From: Caldifarciminota bacterium UBA5631
GTDB lineage: Bacteria; Hydrothermota; Hydrothermia; UBA1063
Assembly (NCBI GenBank): GCA_002421425.1
Contig: DIJZ01000022.1
Span: forward strand, 114,053-178,052
Length of the DNA: 64,000 nt
Direction: 5' to 3'
The notes beneath the pieces were generated by a model that saw only the letters and a program-made list of their open reading frames with translations, was not told the origin of the DNA and made no database searches. Shown piece after piece: positions 15,722-24,638 of this stretch (the first letter of the stretch is position 1; the number at the start of each line of letters is the position of its first letter). The translations under genes and the position numbers were made by a program.

Positions 15722-17023
15722 ATGGTAAAAAAAACGTATTTTGTTTGTTCAAATTGTGGGTACGAAAGTGTGAAGTGGCTTGGAAAATGCCCAAATTGCG
15801 GAGCATGGAATACTTTTAAGGAATTCAGAGAACAGAACAATGAATCCAGAAGTGGCGTCTCTTCTATTGTGAAGAAGGTTAAGGAAATTGAAATTACCGA
15901 TTTTAAGAAAATCAGTACCGGGATTTACGAGTTTGATAGGGTTGTGGATGAAGGTGTTACACCGTCAAGCTTAATTCTTATTGGAGGGGATCCTGGAATA
16001 GGCAAGTCAACTCTCCTTATGCAGGTTGCAAAGGCGCTTTCGGAGAAGAAGCGAAAAGTCTTATACGTTTCAGGAGAAGAATCCCTCGAACAGGTAAAGG
16101 GCAGGGCAGAAAGACTCCAGATTTCAAACGATTACCTGTATTTTTTCAATGAGCAGGATATTTCTCGTGTTAAGGATGCAGTGGAGGATTTGAATCCGGA
16201 TCTCCTTATAGTTGATTCGATTCAGACCGTATATAAGCCGGAATTGGACCAGGTGGTCGGTAGTGTCACACAGGTTAGAGAGTGTGGAGCGGAGCTCCTG
16301 AGAGTGACAAAAGAGAGAAAGATGACCACATTCATTGTAGGACACGTAACAAAGGATGGAACTCTTGCTGGTCCAAAAACTCTTGAACATATGGTAGATG
16401 TGGTTCTTTATCTTGAGGGTGAGAGGGGGTTTAATCTGAGAATACTTAGATGCACAAAGAATCGATTTGGGACTTCTGACGAAATTGGAATTTTTGAGAT
16501 GACCAGTGAAGGACTCGCGGAAGTCTCTGATGCTTCAACTCTATTCATTTCCAGGGACCATGTAAGAAAGGAAGGAATCAGTTATACTGTTCTTATGGAA
16601 GGAAAAAGGCCGATTCTTGTTGAAATACAGACCCTCGTCCTTCCGACGTTTTTCCCTTCCCCCCAGAGGGTAGCCACCGGTTTTGATACAAGGCGACTTT
16701 ATATGCTTCTGGCTGTAGTGGAGAAGTTTGCTGGAATCAATCTCAGAGGAATGGATATGTTTTTGAATGTGACTGGCGGAATTAAAATTCAGGACTCATC
16801 GGGAGATCTTGCAGTCATCGCATCCATTGTCTCCTCGTATCGCAAGAGACCTCTTCCTGAAAACTCGGTATTTATAGGAGAGGTTGGACTGGGTGGAGAA
16901 GTGAGAAAGGTTCCCAATATTTTGAAAAGAATAGAGGAAGCAAAGCGGCTTGGTTTTATAAATGTATATTCTCCGTTAGAATACACTAATGTAGAGGAGG
17001 TAGTGAAACTATGTCTTGGTTAA
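15722..17023 (+). CDS. radA: DNA repair protein RadA
   Basis: 433 aa. N-terminal zinc finger with Cys9, Cys12, Cys23, Cys26; RecA-type ATPase with Walker A GDPGIGKST (about 90-97); the RadA-specific KNRFG motif at 246-250; and a C-terminal Lon-protease-like domain (VTGGIKIQDSSGDLAVIASIVSS...). It promotes branch migration of recombination intermediates. All diagnostic motifs are intact. It starts 1 nt after the MCE gene stop and overlaps the next gene by 13 nt. Confidence 0.96.
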   Translation: MVKKTYFVCSNCGYESVKWLGKCPNCGAWNTFKEFREQNNESRSGVSSIVKKVKEIEITDFKKISTGIYEFDRVVDEGVTPSSLILIGGDPGIGKSTLLMQVAKALSEKKRKVLYVSGEESLEQVKGRAERLQISNDYLYFFNEQDISRVKDAVEDLNPDLLIVDSIQTVYKPELDQVVGSVTQVRECGAELLRVTKERKMTTFIVGHVTKDGTLAGPKTLEHMVDVVLYLEGERGFNLRILRCTKNRFGTSDEIGIFEMTSEGLAEVSDASTLFISRDHVRKEGISYTVLMEGKRPILVEIQTLVLPTFFPSPQRVATGFDTRRLYMLLAVVEKFAGINLRGMDMFLNVTGGIKIQDSSGDLAVIASIVSSYRKRPLPENSVFIGEVGLGGEVRKVPNILKRIEEAKRLGFINVYSPLEYTNVEEVVKLCLG

Positions 17024-18042
17024 AAGTACGTAGAGTTGTCGTATTTATTATACTTGCTGGGCTGATCACCTTTGTGGGGATCAAAGCTCGGTTGCCTTAC
17101 TATACTTCAGCTTTGCTGGCATTGTTGATTTCGTATTCAATAATTGCCCTTGAGAGGCTTTTATATCATAGAACTCTGAGGGAGGTGGCTGTTGTTCTAG
17201 CAACCATAGTGGCAGGGGCTCTCTTCGGCTCTTTCATAGGTTTTCTAATAATTCAGTTCCCAACATTCCGAAGACCTGAGATGAGGGGCTGGGTTTTCCT
17301 TATTACCAACACTGCTTCTATATACATATTTGTTGCATACATTTTTTCCAGAAAAGAGGAATTATTCAAATCTAAGGCAGAGCGTGCTGCAGGGAAGGGC
17401 GAATTCAAAAGATACAGCAAACTTGTTGATACAAGTGCCTTAATTGATGGCAGGATTGTAGATATGATAGAGCTCGGATTCCTGGAAGGTAACATTGCAG
17501 TGCCTTCCTTTGTTTTGAAAGAACTACAAAATATTGCTGATTCGAAGGATCCAGATAAGCGGGAGAAGGGCAGACGCGGGATAGAAATGCTGGATAGATT
17601 GAAAGAAGCTTTGAAGGATAGATTGATTATTACTCACGAAGATATTCCGGGAAAACACGACGTGGACGAGAAGCTGATTGAACTTGCAAGAAAAACGAGG
17701 GCAAAGTTGATTACCACTGATTTTAACCTGAAAAAGATTGCTGAACATCAGGATGTGTTTGTTCTTAATGTGAATGAACTTACAGAAAAATTGAAGCTAC
17801 CTCTGAATTCTGGGGACATCATAAGGATTAAAATTGTTAGAGAAGGTAAGGAAAAAGAAAAGAAACAGGGCGTAGGTTACCTTGTGGATGGAACAATGGT
17901 TGTCGTGGATGGAGCTCTTTCCCTAATTGGTCAGGAGATAGATGTGGTGGTGCATTCTGTGCTGCAGACTGAGACAGGAAGAATTGTTTTCGCGAGGCTC
18001 AAGGGAGATGTTAGAAATGAGGGATTTTCATACGGCCAGTGA
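17011..18042 (+). CDS. membrane PIN/TRAM-domain protein (YacL-like)
   Basis: 343 aa. Four N-terminal membrane helices (to about residue 115), then a PIN nuclease-fold domain (LVDTSALIDGRIVDMIELGFLEGNIAVPSFVLKELQ..., LITTDFNLKKIA) with the conserved acidic residues, and a C-terminal TRAM domain (GDIIRIKIVREGKEKKQGVGYLVDGTMVVVDGA). This is the layout of Bacillus YacL and relatives, predicted RNA-binding or RNA-cleaving membrane proteins, often near radA as here. It overlaps the radA stop and the next gene start. Confidence 0.92.
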   Translation: MSWLKVRRVVVFIILAGLITFVGIKARLPYYTSALLALLISYSIIALERLLYHRTLREVAVVLATIVAGALFGSFIGFLIIQFPTFRRPEMRGWVFLITNTASIYIFVAYIFSRKEELFKSKAERAAGKGEFKRYSKLVDTSALIDGRIVDMIELGFLEGNIAVPSFVLKELQNIADSKDPDKREKGRRGIEMLDRLKEALKDRLIITHEDIPGKHDVDEKLIELARKTRAKLITTDFNLKKIAEHQDVFVLNVNELTEKLKLPLNSGDIIRIKIVREGKEKEKKQGVGYLVDGTMVVVDGALSLIGQEIDVVVHSVLQTETGRIVFARLKGDVRNEGFSYGQ

Positions 18043-19198
18043 TAACGAGATCAGGGCCGGGCAGACCACCGATGTATATTTCAGAAGAACCGTCGAAATC
18101 CTTAAGAAAAAGAACATAAAAAAGGAAGTGTTAGCTGAGTTTACAACTGCGTCTCTTCCTTCTGGCTATCCTTGGGCAGTTTTTGCCGGACTTGAATATG
18201 TGGTGAAACTTCTTGAAGGTATCCCCGTAAATCTTTATGCACTTCCGGAAGGTACTATATTCTCACCTTCTGATAGTGAAGGGGTTCCTGTTCCCGTGAT
18301 GATCCTTGAAGGCGATTATAAGGAGTTTGCAGAATTTGAGACTCCTGCATTGGGTTTCATCTGTCAGGCTTCTGGCATTGCAACGAAGGCAGCAAGGATA
18401 AAGAAAGCTGCAGAGGATGCAACAGTTCTTTCCTTTGGAGTGCGCAGGATGCATCCTGGTATATCGCCTTTCATTGACAGAAATGCATATGTGGGCGGGT
18501 GCGATGGCGTCTCGTCTATTCTGGGCGCTGATGCCATTGGAATCAGGCCTACAGGGACGATGCCCCATGCATTGATGTTGATTATGGGTGAAGAGGAGGC
18601 CTGGAAAGCCTTTGATGAAGTTATGCCGCAGGATATTCCCCGAATTGCTCTCATTGATACCTTCGGAGACGAGAAATTTGAGTCCATAAAAGCTGCGTCG
18701 ACAATCAAGGACCTCCTGGGAGTTAGGTTAGATACTCCTTCTTCTAGAAGAGGAAATTTTGCGAGAATTGTGAGGGAAGTCCGCTGGGAGCTTGATGTTA
18801 GAGGCTTTACGAAAGTCAAGGTTTACGTTTCTGGAGGTCTTGATGAAGATGATATTCCTTCCCTCAAGGAGGCTGGGGCCTATGGGTTTGGGGTCGGGAC
18901 GACAATTTCCAATGCACCTACCATCGACTTTGCCATGGACATTGTGGAAATTGAGGGTAAGCCTCTGGCGAAAAAGGGAAAGTTTAGTTCCAGGAAGCAT
19001 GTATTGCGTTGCGGGGAATGTTTAAGTTTGAAAGTGATTCCAGAGAGTCGCACAAATGAAAGTTTTTATTGCTGTGGTAAGAAAATGCACAGTTATCTCA
19101 AAAAATATCTTGATAATGGGAAAATTGTTGCAGACTTACCTAATCCCGGCGAAATCAGAAGATTTGTTCTGGATCAGGTTCAGAGAGTTAGTTTGTAA
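18017..19198 (+). CDS. pncB: nicotinate phosphoribosyltransferase (archaeal-like type) with C-terminal Cys motif
   Basis: 393 aa from ATG 18017 (MRDFHTASDNEIRAGQTTDVYF), placed 10 nt after AAGGGAG; a longer in-frame start lacks a ribosome-binding site. It makes nicotinate mononucleotide from nicotinate and PRPP in NAD salvage. Motifs include FGVRRMHPGISPFIDRNAY, GTMPHALML, DTFGDEK and VSGGLDEDDI...GVGTTIS. The last ~60 residues hold CGEC and a CC pair that resemble a zinc ribbon, seen in the shorter archaeal/Thermotoga-type enzymes. Overlaps the PIN gene by 26 nt. Confidence 0.9.
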   Translation: MRDFHTASDNEIRAGQTTDVYFRRTVEILKKKNIKKEVLAEFTTASLPSGYPWAVFAGLEYVVKLLEGIPVNLYALPEGTIFSPSDSEGVPVPVMILEGDYKEFAEFETPALGFICQASGIATKAARIKKAAEDATVLSFGVRRMHPGISPFIDRNAYVGGCDGVSSILGADAIGIRPTGTMPHALMLIMGEEEAWKAFDEVMPQDIPRIALIDTFGDEKFESIKAASTIKDLLGVRLDTPSSRRGNFARIVREVRWELDVRGFTKVKVYVSGGLDEDDIPSLKEAGAYGFGVGTTISNAPTIDFAMDIVEIEGKPLAKKGKFSSRKHVLRCGECLSLKVIPESRTNESFYCCGKKMHSYLKKYLDNGKIVADLPNPGEIRRFVLDQVQRVSL

Positions 19199-19204
19199 AA
19201 CGAA

Positions 19205-19777
19205 ATGAAACGAATTGTTATCCTTGCTTCGGGGAATGGTTCGAATTTTGAGGCTATTGTCAGGGCAATCAATAAGAATGGCTGGCCATTGAGAGTGGAA
19301 GCTCTGATTACAGATAATCCAAAGGCCGGAGCAGTAAGAAGGGCAAAAAGGCTTCGTGTTCCTTTTGAGATTTTTGACTACAAAATTTTTCCTGATAAGC
19401 TTTCTTTTAACAAAGCCCTACACGAGAGGTTAACGGAGCTCAATCCCGATCTTATTGTACTTGCTGGCTATATGAGAATTTTGCCTCCGTTTATCGTAGA
19501 AAGATTCAGAGGAAAAATAGTAAACATTCATCCTGCTCTGCTTCCTGCATTTCCTGGTCTTGACGCAATAGGACGCGCGTACAGGGCGGGGTGCAAGGTT
19601 ACGGGCATTACTATTCACTTCGTTGATGAAGGAATAGATTCAGGCCCGATCATTGAGCAGGTTGCACTTAGAATTCGCGACGGAGAAACCTTAGAGAGTC
19701 TCGAAAAGAGGATTCATAGGTTAGAGCATAATACTTATCCATTTGTAATTAAGAAATTGCTTCTGGGAGATAAGTAG
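19205..19777 (+). CDS. purN: phosphoribosylglycinamide formyltransferase
   Basis: 190 aa. Formyl-THF-dependent GAR transformylase of purine synthesis. Motifs: LASGNGSNFEAI (phosphate loop), VLAGYMRILP, NIHPALLPAFPG with the catalytic Asn and His, and FVDEGIDSGPII with the catalytic Asp. A histidine usual in the GLHA segment is replaced here (GLDA); this position varies and is unlikely to abolish activity. It lies 6 nt after pncB and 2 nt before purH, so the operon ends with two purine genes. Confidence 0.94.
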   Translation: MKRIVILASGNGSNFEAIVRAINKNGWPLRVEALITDNPKAGAVRRAKRLRVPFEIFDYKIFPDKLSFNKALHERLTELNPDLIVLAGYMRILPPFIVERFRGKIVNIHPALLPAFPGLDAIGRAYRAGCKVTGITIHFVDEGIDSGPIIEQVALRIRDGETLESLEKRIHRLEHNTYPFVIKKLLLGDK

Positions 19778-19779
19778 AA

Positions 19780-21291
19780 ATGGAAAAATGTGCCCTTGTC
19801 AGTATCTTTGCAAAGGAAGGTGTTGAGAATCTCGTACGCACAATCGAGAAGGCGGGATACAGAATTCTTTCAACAGGTGGCACATTGGAATATCTTAGAA
19901 ATTTGAATGTTCAGGCAGACAATGTAGAAGAACTTACAAGGTTCCCAGAGGCTCCCGGGGGTAGGGTTAAGACTTTACATCCCGCAATTTTTGCAGGGAT
20001 TCTTGCAAGAAGAGATAACGAGGAGGATCTAAGGTACCTTGAGCAGAACAGAATTCCCCTTATTGACTTTGTCATAGTGAATCTTTATCCGTTCAGTGAT
20101 AAAAGGGATCTTGACCTGGATAGCCTTCTGGAATTTATAGACATTGGGGGCATAAGTTTAATTAGGGCTGCTGCGAAGAATTTCAAGTGGGTTACCCTTG
20201 TGTGCGATCCCTCTGACTATAACTTTGTAGCTGAAGCCATTAGTATAGGAACTCTTAGTGAGGAGGTTAGGTTAGGACTCGCTCTGAAGGGGTTTGAAAA
20301 AGTAGTTGAATATGATTCTATAATTCACGAGGAATTATCTCGTCGGTACTCCAGGGAGGCTGAATTCAGAGCCTTTATTTTCAGGAAATCACAGGAGCTT
20401 CGTTATGGGGAAAACCCTCACCAGAAAGGAAGCGTGTACCTGAATGCTCTCGGGAAGCATTCTTTTCTTAGGAATATTGAGATTTTGAACGGCATCGAAC
20501 TCTCGTATAACAACATACTTGATGCATATTCTTCGTGGAATGTGGTTAGCGAGTTTTCCGAGGATGCTTGCGCAATTATTAAACATAACATACCCTGTGG
20601 GGTTGGCATAGCAGAGAATTTGGGAGAGGCTTACGAAAAAGCTTTGAAAGGTGACGAAGTATCTGCCTATGGGGGAATCGTTGCTCTTAATGGTATTGTG
20701 GAAGATAGACTGGCCGAGCTTCTTAATGAATTCTTCTTTGAAGTGGTCATTGCTCGTGACTTTACTGATAAGGCACTGGAGGTTTTAAGACGTAAGAAGA
20801 AAAGAAGGATTCTAAGAGTTAGAAAGGATTTAAGAAATGAGCTTGAATACAGGTTCATTGATGAAGATCTTCTGATTCAGCAGAAGGATATCAAACCTCT
20901 GACACCAGAAGCATTGAATGTAGTTTCTGGTACACTGGAATTCAAGCGTGTTTCTGATATTATATTTGGTGACAAAGTTATAAAACACGTAAAGTCCAAT
21001 GCCATTGTAGTTGTAAAAGATGGTATGACCGTGGGTATTGGTGGAGGCCAGACCAGCAGGGTTGATGCTGTGAAGATAGCCCTTGAAAAAGCGGGTGAAA
21101 GAGCAAAGGACGCTGTTTTAGTTTCCGATGGTTTCTTCCCGTTCACAGATTCCATTGACCTTGCATACCAACACGGCGTTAAAATTGTTGTGGAGCCGGG
21201 TGGTTCTGTACGAGATCAGGATGTAATAGACCGCGCCAAAGAACTCGGAATTACCCTGGTTTTCACAGGTCTTAGGAGATTCAGGCACTAA
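19780..21291 (+). CDS. purH: bifunctional AICAR formyltransferase/IMP cyclohydrolase
   Basis: 503 aa. The N-terminal MGS-like cyclohydrolase domain (RILSTGGTLEYLRN, PGGRVKTLHPAIFAGILARR) is followed by the AICAR transformylase domain (LRYGENPHQKGSVY, IIKHNIPCGVG with the catalytic Lys-His, GDEVSAYGGIVALN, VGIGGGQTSRVDA). It carries out the last two steps to IMP. It is the final gene of the long rightward operon; the following 41 nt before the convergent DUF1614 gene hold no strong terminator. Full length, all motifs intact. Confidence 0.96.
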   Translation: MEKCALVSIFAKEGVENLVRTIEKAGYRILSTGGTLEYLRNLNVQADNVEELTRFPEAPGGRVKTLHPAIFAGILARRDNEEDLRYLEQNRIPLIDFVIVNLYPFSDKRDLDLDSLLEFIDIGGISLIRAAAKNFKWVTLVCDPSDYNFVAEAISIGTLSEEVRLGLALKGFEKVVEYDSIIHEELSRRYSREAEFRAFIFRKSQELRYGENPHQKGSVYLNALGKHSFLRNIEILNGIELSYNNILDAYSSWNVVSEFSEDACAIIKHNIPCGVGIAENLGEAYEKALKGDEVSAYGGIVALNGIVEDRLAELLNEFFFEVVIARDFTDKALEVLRRKKKRRILRVRKDLRNELEYRFIDEDLLIQQKDIKPLTPEALNVVSGTLEFKRVSDIIFGDKVIKHVKSNAIVVVKDGMTVGIGGGQTSRVDAVKIALEKAGERAKDAVLVSDGFFPFTDSIDLAYQHGVKIVVEPGGSVRDQDVIDRAKELGITLVFTGLRRFRH

Positions 21292-21332
21292 ACTGCGAAA
21301 ATTCAGAAGTTTTCTCCGATTTAGTGAATATC

Positions 21333-21968
21333 TCAGATTAGCAGAGCCGAGATGATCCCTGTAAGAAAAATTCCATCAAAGACTCCAGCCCCTCCAATAC
21401 TAACGAAGGTACTCTGGAGTTTTCGAATTTTGTGAAGATTTAAGATGTCAGCCCCTATAAGTACTCCGAGAGTCCCACTTACGTAAGCACAGGCAGCGGG
21501 ATTCTCAGGATAAAATACATATCCGAGAAGGACAGCAACAAGTGGAGGTATAAATGCAGGCATTACAAATCCACGCTCGGGAATGATCCTCGTAAGACTC
21601 TTTGCAACGAAAGACATTACGAGAATCGGTAGAATAAAGGTACCACTATGGGTTCTGCTCAGAATATATGCTGAAACAATGACAGGGATAATTGCACCAC
21701 CCAGGTTTATTGCAACTACAGTTTTCTGCACTACTGGAATCGAGTACCATATAGACCTCTTAATATAGTAATTCTTCATTGTGGTTAAGGGAATATTCAC
21801 AAAGCTACCCAGAAAGGTCATTATATACAGAAATACTGCCATTTCAGGTGAAATCCCTAGTTTCGTGAAGGCAAAAGGTATTGCGCCCAAGAGCCACAGC
21901 ACGAAGAACGCCCCCGCTGCAAAGATTATGAGGATGAGGAGACCTATGCCAAGGGGAATAAATATCAT
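21333..21968 (-). CDS. DUF1614 family membrane protein
   Basis: 211 aa with about six hydrophobic segments. It shows the DUF1614 signature: GGAIIPVIVSAYILSR, ARxLTR-like SLTRIIPERGF, and SIGGAGVFDGIFLTGIISALL near the C-terminus. Function unknown; predicted inner-membrane protein. It overlaps the tsaB stop by 4 nt, so the two are translationally coupled, though no functional link is evident. Confidence 0.85.
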   Translation of the reverse strand: MIFIPLGIGLLILIIFAAGAFFVLWLLGAIPFAFTKLGISPEMAVFLYIMTFLGSFVNIPLTTMKNYYIKRSIWYSIPVVQKTVVAINLGGAIIPVIVSAYILSRTHSGTFILPILVMSFVAKSLTRIIPERGFVMPAFIPPLVAVLLGYVFYPENPAACAYVSGTLGVLIGADILNLHKIRKLQSTFVSIGGAGVFDGIFLTGIISALLI

Positions 21969-22567
21969 CTCTTGTCCCTCAGTTTCATATATGCGTCAGG
22001 GGGTCTTATGTAAAATGGATCTGCAGTTCTTGGGTCTTGGGGCTTTAGAGTGTTGTATACTTTTATGAATGCTTTGAATAATGCCTCTGCATCCGGGAAA
22101 TCCGTGAAATTTTCAAGGAAGCATTGACTATAGGTATTCTTTAGCTCGTCATATTTTCCAATTTTATATTCGCTCTTCCTTGTGCCGTTTTCGTACAAAG
22201 CGTAGAACACTTCTCCTTTCTGTGCTGGGAGACAGGGTATATAGCAAGGCTTTTCAGAGAGTAATGCCAGCACGTCCAGAGAATTGAGTGCGTAGAGCTC
22301 ATAATAGGGATTTTTCAAGAATAAAGCCTTCGCGAAGGCATAGCCTATTCTCAGGCTTGTGAACAGTCCAGGTCCCTCGTATATCACAAGCCGTTTTAAC
22401 CTCTCGGGTGAGCAACCTGCAAGATTCCATACAGAGTCTACCATCGAAATTAGATTTTCCTGATGAGAGTACTTAACGTAGGATTTTAGAAAGTAAAGGG
22501 GTTTTCCCTCATCGGCGATTAGAACCGATGGGAAGCTCGATAAATTACCGAAAAATAAAGATAACAT
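21965..22567 (-). CDS. tsaB: tRNA threonylcarbamoyladenosine biosynthesis protein TsaB
   Basis: 200 aa. Recognised by the glycine-rich GPGLFTSLRIGYAFAKAL motif (usually GPGSFTGLRIG) and the HQENLISMVDSVWNLAG segment. TsaB partners TsaD and TsaE in making t6A on tRNAs reading ANN codons. The N-terminal nucleotide motif (usually DTS) is degenerate, which is tolerated because TsaB is not the catalytic subunit. The ATG lies only 3 nt after a very strong hairpin and has no Shine-Dalgarno, so how it is translated is unclear. Confidence 0.85.
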   Translation of the reverse strand: MLSLFFGNLSSFPSVLIADEGKPLYFLKSYVKYSHQENLISMVDSVWNLAGCSPERLKRLVIYEGPGLFTSLRIGYAFAKALFLKNPYYELYALNSLDVLALLSEKPCYIPCLPAQKGEVFYALYENGTRKSEYKIGKYDELKNTYSQCFLENFTDFPDAEALFKAFIKVYNTLKPQDPRTADPFYIRPPDAYMKLRDKR

Positions 22568-22570
22568 GAT

Positions 22571-22602
22571 TTTTTTGGGGCCCCCGCAGGGGGCCCCAAA
22601 AA
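22571..22602 (-). repeat. strong GC hairpin with reversed T/A flanks, before tsaB
   Basis: Perfect inverted repeat with a 14-bp stem and a 3-nt loop (22586-22588). Each arm pairs a T run with an A run outside a GGGGCCCCC core. On either strand the T run comes before and the A run after the stem, so it lacks the downstream U run of an intrinsic terminator. It lies 10 nt after the AOR stop and 3 nt before the tsaB ATG. A closely similar hairpin sits before lnt. Confidence 0.85.
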
Positions 22603-22612
22603 GTAAACTTCT

Positions 22613-24499
22613 TTAAATCCCAGCTGCAAAAGGCTCTTCAGCCAAATCTTTTAGCCCGAGCTGAGAAAGTTTAGCTTTAGTAGGGATTCCTTCCCTTGAC
22701 CAGCCACGAGCGATGTAGTATTCGTCGAGCATCCGGTCAAACTCGTCCTGTGATACGAAGAGTCCTTTTGATGGTCCCTTTGGTATTGGAACATTTTGAA
22801 CTTTCCATGGAAGATGATCATCTTTACGGGAGAAGCCTTCTCTCACATTAAACATCTTCGTAATGTTGTATATCCTTTCACCAGCAACCCAGAGTTCTTC
22901 TTCCCCCATATCCCATCCTGTAATTGCTTTCATCATTTCAGGAAATGCTTCTATAAAGAACATATGCCTTGAGAACTTGCACGCTCCAATAGCATCATAT
23001 AGTGTCATTAAGTCTTCCAGAGTCTTTATTTCAAATCCTTTCCATTCGCCCTTAGTCCTATCTATGCCTTTCATTTTCCACCAGGCTCCAGTAAGTTCGA
23101 TTCCGTATGCACCACCAGTAAGATGACATCCTCCCCTCGTTGAAACAGCGAAAGCAAGGGCTACACCTTTCAGCCCCCTGATATCGTAGGCAGGTAGTTC
23201 AAGGCCTTTTATGTGAACGGCGTACTTCCAGGAATCCTTTCCAAGCTTTTCTGCTGCTTCCTTTGACCCGTTGAACAGGAGTTCTCCCAGTTTCCCTTCC
23301 TTCTTGCCCATCTTTTCAATGGCTTTTACTGCAGCTTCATCGTTTCCAAATTTGAGATCCAGTCCGTCGGTGTCTTCTTTCGTCAGAAGTCCATTCTCAT
23401 AGCAATCCATTGCCCATGCCAGTGTTACTCCCGCGGAGATGGCATCCAGGCCGTAGTCATCGCATAGTTTGTTCATTTTTGCGACAGCACCAATATCATC
23501 AATTCCAAGAACACCACCGAGAGAATAGAGGACCTCATACTCCACACCTTCAACTTCCGTACCTGCATACTTCCCATCACTGATTTTTATGTACCTTCCA
23601 CAGGGTTTCGTGCAATGCGGACAGGGCCGGTTCTTTACCGTATATTTGGGAGACCAATAATAAGGGTCGAGATGAGATTTTTCTCCTTCCTTCAGCTGAT
23701 CGTAGACTGGCATATAACCATATCTCCAGTTCAGTGAAGGGAATGTACCACGCTCTCGGTTGACCCACTCGTAAAACTCTCCACTGCCGTACTTCATATC
23801 TGCTTCAGTAGCTGGGTGCTCTTTCAGTATTTTTCCCCACTTTAGAATGAGTTCTTTTAACATCTGTTTGTCATGGTATTCGACTTCGCCTGAGCCCTTT
23901 ACTGCTATGGCTTTTAGCTTTTTAGAGCCCATTACTGCTCCAACGCCAGCTCTGGCAGCCTGTCTTTCTTCAAAATCTACCTCTGATATTTTTGAAAGTT
24001 TTTCTCCTGCGGGCCCAATAATTCCGGTTCTTACTTTTCCGTGCATTTCTTGGAGTTTCTTATGGGCTTCGCTGGTCAGCATTCCCCAGAGGCCTGAGGC
24101 GTCTTTGATTTCCACTTTGCTATCCTCGATGAGGATATAGACAGGGTTTTCGCTCTTGCCCTCGATAATAATTGCATCATACCCTGCTTTCTTCAGTTCT
24201 TCTCCAAGGTAGGCACCTACAACAGATCTCCCATAACCCCCGGTGAGGGGAGATTTGAAGTTTAGCGCGGTCTTTGACATTGTGGGTAACCCTGTAGCTA
24301 CGAGTATGCCAGGGGTAATGATAAGTTTGTTGTCGGGTCCAAGGGGATCCGCTTTTGCAGGAACCTCTTCATATAGGATTCTGGCACCGAATCCGACTCC
24401 TCCCAGGTATTTCCTTGCCATTTCCTCTTTCAGAGGTTCGGTTTTAATCTCCTTTTTTGTAAGGTTAATCCTCAGTATTTTGCCCGCAAAACCTTTCAT
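22613..24499 (-). CDS. aor: aldehyde:ferredoxin oxidoreductase family protein (tungsten/pterin enzyme)
   Basis: 628 aa from ATG 24499, which follows AAGGAGG; upstream in-frame codons lack a ribosome-binding site. N-terminal AOR domain (GFAGKILRINLTKKEIKTEPL, YLGGVGFGARILYEE, SPLTGGYGRSVVGAYLG), the [4Fe-4S] cysteine cluster CPHCTKPCG (with a later Cys in GACKFSRH), and the pterin-binding regions of domains 2 and 3 are present. Members oxidise aldehydes to acids with ferredoxin as acceptor and hold a tungstopterin. The specific substrate (AOR, FOR, GOR or WOR type) cannot be told. It implies ferredoxin-based anaerobic metabolism. Confidence 0.93.
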   Translation of the reverse strand: MKGFAGKILRINLTKKEIKTEPLKEEMARKYLGGVGFGARILYEEVPAKADPLGPDNKLIITPGILVATGLPTMSKTALNFKSPLTGGYGRSVVGAYLGEELKKAGYDAIIIEGKSENPVYILIEDSKVEIKDASGLWGMLTSEAHKKLQEMHGKVRTGIIGPAGEKLSKISEVDFEERQAARAGVGAVMGSKKLKAIAVKGSGEVEYHDKQMLKELILKWGKILKEHPATEADMKYGSGEFYEWVNRERGTFPSLNWRYGYMPVYDQLKEGEKSHLDPYYWSPKYTVKNRPCPHCTKPCGRYIKISDGKYAGTEVEGVEYEVLYSLGGVLGIDDIGAVAKMNKLCDDYGLDAISAGVTLAWAMDCYENGLLTKEDTDGLDLKFGNDEAAVKAIEKMGKKEGKLGELLFNGSKEAAEKLGKDSWKYAVHIKGLELPAYDIRGLKGVALAFAVSTRGGCHLTGGAYGIELTGAWWKMKGIDRTKGEWKGFEIKTLEDLMTLYDAIGACKFSRHMFFIEAFPEMMKAITGWDMGEEELWVAGERIYNITKMFNVREGFSRKDDHLPWKVQNVPIPKGPSKGLFVSQDEFDRMLDEYYIARGWSREGIPTKAKLSQLGLKDLAEEPFAAGI

Positions 24500-24524
24500 A
24501 AGATACCTCCTTGAATTATTTCTA

Positions 24525-24553
24525 ATTATAATGAATTTAGTAAGCGTCTTCAA
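24525..24553 (-). promoter_or_regulatory. AOR gene promoter
   Basis: Minus strand TTGAAG (24548-24553), 17-nt spacer, TATAAT (24525-24530), then a leader of about 19 nt carrying AAGGAGG before ATG 24499. This is a conventional leadered transcript. Confidence 0.65.
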
Positions 24554-24603
24554 ATATTCCAGGATGCATATCTTTTAACTTCAGTCTCTATGCAGGCTCA
24601 TGT

Positions 24604-24632
24604 TTGAACAGCGGTTTTCTGTCGCTTAAAAT
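24604..24632 (+). promoter_or_regulatory. gatA promoter, leaderless type
   Basis: TTGAAC (24604-24609), 17-nt spacer, TAAAAT (24627-24632), 6 nt (TACACA), ATG 24639. The 16-nt string TTAAAATTACACAATG is identical at the start of the TPR gene at 62.8 kb. Predicted transcription begins at the A of ATG. Confidence 0.65.
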
Positions 24633-24638
24633 TACACA

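Noticed and set aside
17942..18016. Upstream start for nicotinate phosphoribosyltransferase
   Set aside because: The added residues (MWWCILCCRL...) overlap the PIN/TRAM gene and lack a ribosome-binding site; ATG 18017 has AAGGGAG at good spacing.
19587..19593. Loss of PurN activity from the GLHA to GLDA change
   Set aside because: The catalytic Asn, His and Asp are all present; the altered His is outside the core set.
21292..21332. Terminator after purH
   Set aside because: Only a weak 5-bp GAAAA/TTTTC repeat is present, too weak to call.
22571..22602. Classical Rho-independent terminator between the AOR gene and tsaB
   Set aside because: The stem is strong, but no T run follows it on either strand; the T run precedes and the A run follows. 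Listed as an inverted repeat instead.
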